From contig NZ_PWAA01000063.1 in NCBI RefSeq assembly GCF_003031585.1, positions 1 through 64,000 on the forward strand: a stretch of 64,000 bases of DNA, read 5' to 3'. The notes beneath the pieces were generated by a model. That model did not search any database. It worked only from the letters and a program-made list of their open reading frames with translations, and had not been told where the DNA came from. The position numbers and the translations under genes were made by a program. Below are positions 8,404 to 15,942 of this stretch, piece by piece (position 1 is the stretch's first letter; each line of letters opens with the position of its first letter). Source of the DNA: Thalassobius sp. I31.1 (GTDB lineage: Bacteria; Pseudomonadota; Alphaproteobacteria; Rhodobacterales; Rhodobacteraceae).

Positions 8404-9369
8404 TCAGCCTTTCTTATGGGCAAATGCCTTTGCGAACCGCCAGTTCAGGTAATCCCCGCAAGTGATTGGTTCCTCTTTCGCCTGGTAATCAGCGCCAAAA
8501 ACGCCCCTTGCATCAATCAATGTTTCTGGGTTCGGATCGTAAGCCAGCACAAGCGACAGCCGTTCCTTTCCGGACGAATTCACCACCCGGTGCGGTGTTG
8601 ATTTATAAGCGCCATCTGTCCAGCGGTTCAGCAGATCTGCGACATTCACGATCAATGTGCCTTCGATCGGCGGGGCCTGGATCCATTCGCCATCAAGGTT
8701 TTCCACCTGCAATCCGCCGACACTGTCCTGACAGAGCACCGTCAGGACGCCAAAATCCGTATGTGGCCCCACCCCGAACTGGTCCTTGCCGGCATTTTCA
8801 TCCTGGGCCGGATAGTAGACAAAAGAATTGCGGGACAGGGGGGCATCACTGGTTTTCAGAAAGAAATCAGCCTCAAGCCCCAGGCCAAGCGCAAATCCCC
8901 GCATCAGATGTTCCGCAACCTCATGGGCGGCGGTGAAATACTGCATGCAGAGATCCTGCAATTCGGGCATCGCAGCAGGCCATTGATTGTGGCCGCGCAA
9001 TTCATGGGCGTCGGGCAAAGTGCCCGCATCATTCTGATAGCCCCAGACAAAGCTTTCTTTCAGATCAGCCTTGGCATCATCCTGCATTTTCGCCCCGCCC
9101 TGAGGCAGCCAGCCGCGGTGGCTGGCATCGATACGCACATCTTCTTTGGCAGCAGTATCAGCCCGGAAAAAATCAAAGGCTTTCGTGCGCACCGCATCAA
9201 TCAGATGCTCCGGGATGCCGTGGCCTTCGATGTAGATAAACCCAAGCCCTGTGTTCGCCGCATGCAGCGCCTGCGCCACCCCTTTCGGATCAGATCTGTC
9301 ACGCAGAGCGGTGATATCAACAACGGGGATAACGTCACTTTCAACCTGTTTTGCTTCTGCGTAGGCCAT
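8404..9369 (-). CDS. 2-oxoglutarate/Fe(II)-dependent oxygenase, isopenicillin-N-synthase type
   Basis: 321 residues, the usual length. An N-terminal DIOX_N segment (IPVVDITALRDRSDPKG) is followed by the double-stranded beta-helix core. The iron ligands are visible as H203 and D205 (GPHTDFGVLT) and H260 (KSTPHRVVN), and R270 in ERLSLVLAYDPN would bind the 2-oxoglutarate carboxylate. The enzyme should hydroxylate or desaturate a small substrate using O2. It is followed without a gap by the XRE-cupin gene and is preceded by a perfect inverted repeat. Its place beside an amino-acid-type ABC transporter suggests that the imported compound is its substrate. Confidence 0.85.
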   Translation of the reverse strand: MAYAEAKQVESDVIPVVDITALRDRSDPKGVAQALHAANTGLGFIYIEGHGIPEHLIDAVRTKAFDFFRADTAAKEDVRIDASHRGWLPQGGAKMQDDAKADLKESFVWGYQNDAGTLPDAHELRGHNQWPAAMPELQDLCMQYFTAAHEVAEHLMRGFALGLGLEADFFLKTSDAPLSRNSFVYYPAQDENAGKDQFGVGPHTDFGVLTVLCQDSVGGLQVENLDGEWIQAPPIEGTLIVNVADLLNRWTDGAYKSTPHRVVNSSGKERLSLVLAYDPNPETLIDARGVFGADYQAKEEPITCGDYLNWRFAKAFAHKKG

Positions 9370-9391
9370 GGGGGCTCCTGTTGAGTTGTGT

Positions 9392-9422
9392 GCAATTTAT
9401 TGCATGCTATGCAATAAATTGC
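9392..9422. promoter_or_regulatory. Perfect 14-bp inverted repeat, likely operator
   Basis: Arms GCAATTTATTGCAT (9392-9405) and ATGCAATAAATTGC (9409-9422) are exact reverse complements separated by 3 nt. Each arm itself contains a 12-bp near-palindrome of form GCAAT-NN-ATTGC. The site lies 23-53 nt before the start of the oxygenase gene and downstream of the AhpD-like gene. This fits an operator for the XRE-cupin protein. A weaker related sequence (GCAA, AATTTATT, TTGC) lies at 11585-11605 between the divergent transporter genes. Confidence 0.6.
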
Positions 9423-9435
9423 TGTTGGTGCAAGT

Positions 9436-10014
9436 TTAATCTTTCGCGTAATACCCCACGGTATCGCCGTCAGTGGTGACACCCAGACCATTCAAAAGCC
9501 GGTTTACATAGTTGAAATAACCAATGATCTGATTGGCTTCCAGGATCTCCCCGTCTGGCACACCCGCCGCCTTCAACGCATCCACATCCGCTTTTTCCAT
9601 GCGTCCTGGATTGCGTGTCAGCTTTTCTGTATATTGCAACAGCGCCAGATGCTGCCCGTCGAACACATCTTCGGGCTGATGGGCATTCAGGGCGGCTTCG
9701 ACACGGTCGGCTTTCTCTTCATCCCCTATCAGATGGCGCGCATTGGACCAGTGGTTGGCGTAGGAATAAGGACAGTCATTCAGCACGGACACGTAAGAAC
9801 TGATCACCTCCTGAAACCACATGGGAATGGTGTTGCTGTCATCGTGAAGACAGGCGCGATACAGCACGACATGGCCGTTCATTGTCTGCGGACGCAGAGA
9901 ATGAACACGCATGACATTATCCACCGTGCCATGCGGTGTGCGGGCGAAATCCAGTGCTGTTTTCAGCTTATCACCGGCGTCTTCATCTGAGATCATTTCA
10001 ATCCATGCAGACAT
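9436..10014 (-). CDS. AhpD-like peroxidase-related protein (carboxymuconolactone decarboxylase family)
   Basis: 192 residues, all-helical, of the uncharacterised peroxidase-related group. The motif region reads SSYVSVLNDCPYSYANHW. The first cysteine (C81) and the histidine (H88) are kept, but the position of the second cysteine is serine (S84), so the usual CxxC redox pair is missing. It may therefore not act as a classical AhpD thiol peroxidase. It lies 17 nt after the permease gene and is probably in the same transcript as the ABC transporter genes. Confidence 0.75.
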   Translation of the reverse strand: MSAWIEMISDEDAGDKLKTALDFARTPHGTVDNVMRVHSLRPQTMNGHVVLYRACLHDDSNTIPMWFQEVISSYVSVLNDCPYSYANHWSNARHLIGDEEKADRVEAALNAHQPEDVFDGQHLALLQYTEKLTRNPGRMEKADVDALKAAGVPDGEILEANQIIGYFNYVNRLLNGLGVTTDGDTVGYYAKD

Positions 10015-10031
10015 GGGCTTATCCTTTTGGT

Positions 10032-10772
10032 TCAGTTGCGTTCCTGGGCCTGCATCTTTCGTTCCAGCCAGCGCACGCCAGAGGAAACAATCAGGATCAG
10101 AACCAGATATTCGAGAACAAGAATGGTGTAGATTTCCAGCGGTCGGTATTCTGTCACCACCAGTTCATTTGCCCGGCGGGTCAGTTCCTGCATGCCAATC
10201 ACAGACACAAGTGACGACATCTTCAGCATATAGACCAGCTGGTTTCCAAGTGCGGGCAGAATACGACGGATCGCCTGAGGCAGGATCACGTAGCGCATGG
10301 TATCGCGGTAGTTCAGGGAAACGGAATGGGCGGCTTCATATTGTCCCCGATCAATGGACTGGATACCGGCACGAAAGATTTCTGCCTGAAAAGCACTGTC
10401 TGACAGGGCAAGCGCCAGAACGCCGGCCCAGAATACATTCAGCGTGATACCCGTGACCTGAGGCAGGCCGTAATAAACCCAGAGGATCAGAACAAGAATT
10501 GGGACGGCCCGAACGACTTCGACGTAAACCCGGTTGATGCTGCGCAGGCTACGCTTTTCCGACAGGCCGGGAAGGGCAATCAGAAGACCCACAAACACAG
10601 AAATCAGGATGGCTGTCAGGCTCATCAGGATTGTGTTCCAGGCCCCGCCCATCAGAAAGACCAGGTTGTTGTAGCCCGAAGTTGTTGTTGGATCGACGAC
10701 ATACCAGCCCCAGTTGTCAGAGCAGCCGGACAACATAAAAGCCAAAGGTGTCAGTGTCAGAAAACGTTTCAT
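10032..10772 (-). CDS. Amino-acid ABC transporter permease (polar amino acid type)
   Basis: 246 residues with five or so membrane helices and the HisM/GlnP-type coupling region (EAAHSVSLNYRDTMRYVILPQAI), in which EAA and the later G-x-x-x-x-P positions contact the ATPase. The N-terminus, TPLAFMLSGCSDNWGWYVVD, looks like a lipoprotein signal with a lipobox cysteine, which is odd for a permease. Only one permease is encoded, so it probably works as a homodimer. It follows the ATPase gene by 9 nt. The substrate should be a polar amino acid or a related nitrogen compound. Confidence 0.88.
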   Translation of the reverse strand: MKRFLTLTPLAFMLSGCSDNWGWYVVDPTTTSGYNNLVFLMGGAWNTILMSLTAILISVFVGLLIALPGLSEKRSLRSINRVYVEVVRAVPILVLILWVYYGLPQVTGITLNVFWAGVLALALSDSAFQAEIFRAGIQSIDRGQYEAAHSVSLNYRDTMRYVILPQAIRRILPALGNQLVYMLKMSSLVSVIGMQELTRRANELVVTEYRPLEIYTILVLEYLVLILIVSSGVRWLERKMQAQERN

Positions 10773-10781
10773 GTCAGGTCC

Positions 10782-11534
10782 TCAGTGGCTCAGGATTTTC
10801 TGCAGGAAGTCCTGGCAGCGGGTGCTTTTGGGGGCGGTAAAGAAGGTTTCCGGGTCTGCGACTTCGACAATTTCGCCCTGATCCATAAAGACCATTTTAT
10901 CTGCAACCCGGCGGGCGAACCCCATTTCATGGGTGACGCAGATCATTGTCATACCGCTGCCTGCCAGTTCTGTCATGACATCCAGGACCTCATTGATCAT
11001 TTCCGGATCAAGGGCCGAGGTCGGTTCATCAAACAACAGGATACGTGGTTCCATGCAAAGGGACCGGGCGATGGCAACACGCTGTTGCTGACCGCCGGAC
11101 AGTTGGCGCGGGAACTTATCCGCCTGATCTGCGATGCGCACCCGTTCAAGATAACCCAGCGCGCGTTCGCGGGCTTCCTGATCGGAAAGGCCAAACACAC
11201 GTTTCGGACCAAGTGTAAGATTGTCGAGCACCGTCAGATGCGGAAACAGGTTAAACTGCTGAAACACCATCCCGACATTCGCCCGGATCTTATCCAGGCT
11301 TTCACGGGTTTCCGTCAACTCTGTGCCATCAACGACAATCCGGCCTTCTTCATGCTTTTCCAGCCGGTTGATGCAGCGGATCAGGGTGGATTTACCGGAA
11401 CCCGAGGGCCCGCAGATCACCACGCGGTCCCCTTCAGATACCGTCAGAGACACATTTTTCAGTGCCTGAAACGGCCCAAAGTATTTTGACAGATTTGTGA
11501 TCCCGATCAGGCTGTCATTGGCATCGGTTTTCAT
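10782..11534 (-). CDS. Amino-acid ABC transporter ATP-binding protein
   Basis: 250 residues, standard length. Walker A GPSGSGKST at about 40-48, Q-loop QFNLFPHLTV, signature LSGGQQQR, Walker B ILLFDEPTSALD, and the switch histidine in CVTHEMGFAR are all intact. It energises uptake with the permease gene that follows it. It is transcribed away from the binding-protein gene at 11661; the 126 bp between them should carry both promoters. Confidence 0.93.
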   Translation of the reverse strand: MKTDANDSLIGITNLSKYFGPFQALKNVSLTVSEGDRVVICGPSGSGKSTLIRCINRLEKHEEGRIVVDGTELTETRESLDKIRANVGMVFQQFNLFPHLTVLDNLTLGPKRVFGLSDQEARERALGYLERVRIADQADKFPRQLSGGQQQRVAIARSLCMEPRILLFDEPTSALDPEMINEVLDVMTELAGSGMTMICVTHEMGFARRVADKMVFMDQGEIVEVADPETFFTAPKSTRCQDFLQKILSH

Positions 11535-11660
11535 GTCACTCTCCTGTTAACGCGGACTCAGCGAAGCAGAAAATTAACCACGGCGCAAATAATTTATTTT
11601 CTTGCAATGTGGCGCAACTCGGGCAACGCTGTTGAAAACGCTGCGAATAAGGAGAGGAAG

Positions 11661-12446
11661 ATGAAGTTTCTGAAAACCTGTGCTGCTGCGCTGATTGCGC
11701 TTGCCGGTACTATGCATTCGTCCACCGGAGCCCAGGCGCAATCTGCTTTGCAGGATATCCTGTCTGAAGGTGTTCTAAAAGTCGGCACCACCGGCGACTG
11801 GAACCCGATGAGCATGCGCGACCCGGCCACCAATTCCTATCGCGGTTATGATATTGACGTCATGACACAGCTTGCGACTGATCTGGGTGTCGAGATTGAA
11901 TTCGTTGCGACCGATTGGAAAACGCTCGTCAGTGGCGTTACCTCTGGTCAGTATCATATGACCGGGTCAGCCTCTGTTTCACCGGCGCGCGCCAAAGCGG
12001 CCGGATATTCCGACAGCTATTTTTCACTCGCGACTGTGCCGCTTGTTCTGTCGTCCGGCGGTGATCGTTTCCAAAGCTGGGATGATCTGAACCAGGCGGA
12101 TGTCACTGTGGCCGCAACCCTTGGCACGACACAGGAAACCCAGGTCAAACAGTTCTTCCCCGATGCGCAACACCGTATTGTTGAAGCGCCGGCACGTGAT
12201 TTCCAGGAAGTCCTGTCCGGTCGCGCGGATGCACATATCACGTCAAATGTAGAAGCGAACAAGCTGGTGGCGCAATATTCCCAGCTGATGATCGTGCCCG
12301 TGGACGAACCACGCGCCCCAACCCCCATTGCAATGCTGCTGCCGCAGGATGATCAGGTCTGGATCAACTATGTGAACACATGGATTCGCCTGAAGCAGGA
12401 ACAGGGGTTCTTTACTGAGCTTGGTGAAAAATGGGATCTGCTTTAG
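11661..12446 (+). CDS. Periplasmic amino-acid-type substrate-binding protein
   Basis: 261 residues. The ATG at 11661 is chosen because GGAGAGGAAG lies just before it and a signal peptide follows at once (KFLKTCAAALIALAGTM, cleavage near AQA-QS). The mature part is a family 3 solute-binding protein (LKVGTTGDWNPMSMRDP, GYDIDVMTQLATDLGVEIEF) and delivers ligand to the divergent ABC genes. It heads a unit with GST and creatininase, though a hairpin terminator follows it. That layout ties uptake to the hydrolase and oxygenase genes. Confidence 0.9.
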   Translation: MKFLKTCAAALIALAGTMHSSTGAQAQSALQDILSEGVLKVGTTGDWNPMSMRDPATNSYRGYDIDVMTQLATDLGVEIEFVATDWKTLVSGVTSGQYHMTGSASVSPARAKAAGYSDSYFSLATVPLVLSSGGDRFQSWDDLNQADVTVAATLGTTQETQVKQFFPDAQHRIVEAPARDFQEVLSGRADAHITSNVEANKLVAQYSQLMIVPVDEPRAPTPIAMLLPQDDQVWINYVNTWIRLKQEQGFFTELGEKWDLL

Positions 12447-12464
12447 CCAGCTGACAGATCAATC

Positions 12465-12499
12465 AGACCGGCGGGGCACAAGGCCTGGCCGGTCTTTTT
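12465..12499 (+). terminator. Rho-independent terminator after the binding-protein gene
   Basis: Stem AGACCGGC (12465-12472) pairs with GCCGGTCT (12488-12495), followed by TTTT. It ends about 15 nt before the GST start, so it may attenuate the downstream genes relative to the highly needed binding protein. Confidence 0.75.
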
Positions 12500-12513
12500 C
12501 TTTTGGGGCTTCA

Positions 12514-13155
12514 ATGCTGAAAATCTACGCCATTCCTGCCAGTCTTTATTGCGCGAAGCTGCGTATTCTTCTGCGCCATAAAAACCTGGAATGGCAGGAA
12601 GTCCCGCCCCCCGGCGGCTATGGTTCGGCTGAATACAAACAAATCGTACCCTCCGGAAATCTGCCGGCTATGCAGGATAGCAACCTTTTACTAGCGGATT
12701 CAGAAGCTATTGCCGAATATCTGAACGAAATACACATTACGCCCGCCATGCTGCCCGCAGATGCAACCGCCCGCGCCCGGGTGCGCGCATTGGGTCGTTT
12801 CCACGATACCCGACTGGAGCCTGCCTTGCGGGCTCTGTTCCCTCAGATCCCGCCAGAAAAACGTGACAGCGCAATTCTGAAGGAAGGTGGCAAAACCCTG
12901 TCCAGCCACCTGTCGGTGCTGGTGAAACTTCTGGTGGAAACCGATCTGCCGGATGATCAGTTGTTTGTCTGCGATTGCGGATTTGCGATCACCTTTGAAT
13001 GGCTCGCGGCCTTTGAACACTACCTGAAATTGCCCATAACCTGGCCGGAAGACGTGCAGGCATATCGAAACAGATTAAGCCGGCTTCCCGCAATCGCAGA
13101 GGAATATGCCGCGTACCGCCCTGTTCTAACCAGCTACATGCAGGAAAACAGCTGA
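12514..13155 (+). CDS. Glutathione S-transferase family protein
   Basis: 213 residues from ATG 12514, where the thioredoxin-like domain begins (LKIYAIPASLYCAKLRILLR). The cis-proline site is PSGNLPAMQD, and LLADSEAIAEYLNE carries the conserved glutathione gamma-glutamyl contact (D-S). An all-helical C-terminal domain follows. It may conjugate or isomerise an intermediate of the cluster's pathway. Its last base is the first base of the creatininase ATG (TGATG at 13153-13157), so the two are translationally coupled. Confidence 0.85.
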   Translation: MLKIYAIPASLYCAKLRILLRHKNLEWQEVPPPGGYGSAEYKQIVPSGNLPAMQDSNLLLADSEAIAEYLNEIHITPAMLPADATARARVRALGRFHDTRLEPALRALFPQIPPEKRDSAILKEGGKTLSSHLSVLVKLLVETDLPDDQLFVCDCGFAITFEWLAAFEHYLKLPITWPEDVQAYRNRLSRLPAIAEEYAAYRPVLTSYMQENS

Positions 13156-13886
13156 TGCGCCTGCTTGAGATGACCTGGCTGGAAACTGATGCGCATTTCA
13201 CAAAGCAACCCGCTGTGATTTTGCCGACCGGATCGGTCGAACAGCACGGGCCGATGGGGTTGATCGGCACGGATGCAATCTGTGCGGAAGAAATCGCATG
13301 GCGCGGGGCGGACCTGGCAGATGCGATTGTCGCCCCAACCCTTGCCTATGCGCCCGCACCCTTCAATATGGCGTTTCCGGGAACCATGTCTCTCAGCGTG
13401 CCGCTCTGGCAGGCTATGGTCACAGAATTACTTACAGGACTAACCGGTCAGGGCATTCAGAAGATTTATGTGCTGAACGGACATGGGGCAAATCTTGCCC
13501 CTCTGAAGGCTGCTGCCGAAACCTGCGTGGCAGATGTGCGTATCAGAAGCTGGTGGGATTTTGATCAGGTCAATCAATTGCGCAAGACATGGTATGGCGA
13601 CTGGGAAGGCATGCATGCGACCCCATCCGAAGTTTCAATCACCCAGGCCTCCCACCGCGTCATTGATCCGGGGGATGCCGAAACACCACCGCAAAAGCTG
13701 ACCCCTGAATTTATCCGGGCTCATGCCGGTGACAAACACGGGCCACCCGATGAACATCGCCGCAGCTTCCCGGATGGACGTGTCGGATCTCATTCTGCTT
13801 TGGCCCGGAAAGAACATGGGGCACTTCTGGTGGAAACTGCCGCAGCGTGCCTGGCAGCGGATTTCAGATCCTTTCTCGAAAGCTAG
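13155..13886 (+). CDS. Creatininase-family amidohydrolase
   Basis: 243 residues, usual length. The metal ligands of the family are in place: E29 and H31 in PTGSVEQHGPMG, D40 in IGTDAICAEE, H110 in YVLNGHGANLAPL and E159 in ATPSEVS. Members open cyclic amides or hydrolyse N-linked amides, for example creatinine and formamidopyrimidine-type compounds. Substrate unknown here. Coupled to the GST gene by a one-base overlap, and likely one step of the pathway encoded by the 6.7-13.9 kb cluster. Confidence 0.85.
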   Translation: MRLLEMTWLETDAHFTKQPAVILPTGSVEQHGPMGLIGTDAICAEEIAWRGADLADAIVAPTLAYAPAPFNMAFPGTMSLSVPLWQAMVTELLTGLTGQGIQKIYVLNGHGANLAPLKAAAETCVADVRIRSWWDFDQVNQLRKTWYGDWEGMHATPSEVSITQASHRVIDPGDAETPPQKLTPEFIRAHAGDKHGPPDEHRRSFPDGRVGSHSALARKEHGALLVETAAACLAADFRSFLES

Positions 13887-13963
13887 TACGGATATCTGCC
13901 GGTCTTGCCAATCTCGGGGCCGTGGAAAGATCCTTTGATGCAACATCTGGAACAAAGGGCGGG

Positions 13964-14404
13964 TCAGTCACACCATGTCCGCCGGGTGCCTCCCGTATAG
14001 GGTTCTGCCAGTTCAGCTTCGATCATGATGGCGGCAATGTCCTGGTTGTTTAACAACAGCTGGCCGATGTGACGGCGAAACTTGTCTTCTGCAGGGGTGC
14101 CGTCGCGTTTTAGTTTCAGGATCAGGCGCAGATCACCGGCGCTATTGATCAGTTCACGCAGATGATCTTTCGCACGGGTTCCTGCAACGCGTTCACCGTC
14201 GCATGCGGCAGAGCGGATCTCAGGGGTATTGTAACCTGACAGGCGGATCGATTCAGCCCCCAGGCGGATGGTGTCACCATCGACCACATAGATCTCCGCT
14301 GCAGTCAGAGAAACTGCGCCGGGTTGCGGCTTCATCACTGCATGCAGTGTAAATGCCAGCAGCAAAGTCAAAGCTGCAGGCAGAATGTGATGTCGGACGT
14401 TCAT
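13964..14404 (-). CDS. Thermonuclease-like (SNase-fold) secreted nuclease homologue
   Basis: 146 residues with an N-terminal hydrophobic signal (ILPAALTLLLAFTLHAV). The OB-fold nuclease domain shows VVDGDTIRLGAESIRLSGYN, with the aspartate and arginine of the active site, then ERVAGTRAKDHLREL. This is the short roseobacter form of the staphylococcal nuclease family. It probably acts in the periplasm or outside the cell on nucleic acids. It lies 61 nt downstream of rimO on the same strand. Confidence 0.75.
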   Translation of the reverse strand: MNVRHHILPAALTLLLAFTLHAVMKPQPGAVSLTAAEIYVVDGDTIRLGAESIRLSGYNTPEIRSAACDGERVAGTRAKDHLRELINSAGDLRLILKLKRDGTPAEDKFRRHIGQLLLNNQDIAAIMIEAELAEPYTGGTRRTWCD

Positions 14405-14465
14405 GGGAAATTGTTTTCAACGTTGGCGTTTGCTGAAGTCTCTGAACACAGAGGGGCGACAGGGG

Positions 14466-15857
14466 TTAATCCTGTATTACGCCCCACAGATCATATTCCC
14501 CGGCTTCGTCAACCTGTACCGTGACAATATCGCCGGGGGTCAGATCTTCTGCGCCTTCGTCAATAAACAGGTTTCCGTCGATCTCGGGCGCGTCGGCCAT
14601 GGTGCGGGTGGTGGCGATGCCATCTTCGTCCACGTCATCCACGATCACATCCAGCACTTTGCCGACTTTCGCCGCAAGCTTTGCCTCAGAAATCGCCTGG
14701 GCTTTCTCCATGAAGCGTTCCCAGCGGTCTTGCTTCACCTCTTCGGCCACATGATCCGGCAGATCATTAGAGCGCGCGCCATCGACGTTTTCGTATTTGA
14801 AACAGCCCACACGATCAAGCTGTGCTTCATCCATCCAATCCAGAAGATGCTGGAACTCGGCCTCGGTTTCACCAGGATACCCAACGATGAAAGTGGAGCG
14901 CAGGGTGATATCCGGGCAGGTATCGCGCCAGGCGGCAATCTCACCCAGGCTTTCGGACATGCCCGGGCGGGCCATACGTTTCAACACATCCGGGTGAGAA
15001 TGCTGGAAGGGGATATCCAGATAAGGCAGCACACCATTTGCAGGATCCGCCATAAGCGGCATGAGATCGCGTACAAATGGATAAGGATAGACGTAATGCA
15101 GGCGCACCCAGGCCCCAAGCGACCCAAGATCGCGGGCGAGATCCTGAATATGGGCCCGATGGCCGCGATCTTCGGCGAATTTGATGTCCATGCCGTAGGC
15201 GGAGGTATCCTGGCTGATGACCAGAAGTTCGCGCACACCGGCGTCGATCAGTTTCTCTGCCTCGCGCATCACCGCATGGGCGGGGCGGCTTTGCAGGCGG
15301 CCACGCATGTCAGGAATGATGCAGAATTTGCAGCGATGATTGCAGCCCTCGGAAATCTTGAGATAGCTGAAATGGCGCGGGGTCAGGGACACACCGCTTG
15401 CTGGCAAAAGATCGACAAAAGGATCGGGCGAGGGCGGCACAGCCCCATGCACAGCATCCAGAACCTGTTCGTACTGATGCGGCCCGGTGACCGCCAAAAC
15501 ATTGGGATGGGTGCCGCGAATGTATTCTTCTTCCGCACCCAGGCAGCCGGTGACAATCACCTTGCCGTTTTCGTTCAACGCCTCGCCAATCGCATCCAGG
15601 CTTTCCGCCTTGGCGCTGTCGAGAAACCCACAAGTGTTCACAATTACCGCATCCGCACCGGTGTAATCCGGGCTGATCGCATAGCCTTCGGCACGCAGAC
15701 GGGTCAGGATGCGTTCACTGTCCACCAGCGCCTTGGGGCAGCCAAGACTGACCATACCGATACGTGGCTGGCCTTCACGGGTTTTACCACCGCCCAGGCG
15801 AATTTGCGGGGCGAGGTCAGGGCGGAGATCTGGCGGATTGCTGGATGACGTGTTCAT
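14466..15857 (-). CDS. rimO: Ribosomal protein S12 methylthiotransferase RimO
   Basis: 463 residues from ATG 15857 ([17 protein letters not shown]). UPF0004 domain with [15 protein letters not shown] and [10 protein letters not shown] cysteines, then the radical-SAM cluster motif CNHRCKFC, and a C-terminal TRAM domain. It adds a methylthio group to Asp88/89 of ribosomal protein S12, using two iron-sulfur clusters. The 5' neighbour is divergent. Family identification is firm; the RimO rather than MiaB reading rests on the [12 protein letters not shown] signature. Confidence 0.93.
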   Translation of the reverse strand: MNTSSSNPPDLRPDLAPQIRLGGGKTREGQPRIGMVSLGCPKALVDSERILTRLRAEGYAISPDYTGADAVIVNTCGFLDSAKAESLDAIGEALNENGKVIVTGCLGAEEEYIRGTHPNVLAVTGPHQYEQVLDAVHGAVPPSPDPFVDLLPASGVSLTPRHFSYLKISEGCNHRCKFCIIPDMRGRLQSRPAHAVMREAEKLIDAGVRELLVISQDTSAYGMDIKFAEDRGHRAHIQDLARDLGSLGAWVRLHYVYPYPFVRDLMPLMADPANGVLPYLDIPFQHSHPDVLKRMARPGMSESLGEIAAWRDTCPDITLRSTFIVGYPGETEAEFQHLLDWMDEAQLDRVGCFKYENVDGARSNDLPDHVAEEVKQDRWERFMEKAQAISEAKLAAKVGKVLDVIVDDVDEDGIATTRTMADAPEIDGNLFIDEGAEDLTPGDIVTVQVDEAGEYDLWGVIQD

Positions 15858-15942
15858 CCGCCCCCTATAAGGCCCTGGCGGGTGGTGGGGCAAGGGTGGT
15901 ATTCTTGCGAAACGACCCGGTCATGCCCATATTGAAAACATA

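Noticed and set aside
14403-15848. 481-codon plus-strand frame
   Set aside because: It lies entirely opposite rimO, whose motifs and length are clear; it has no recognisable protein features.
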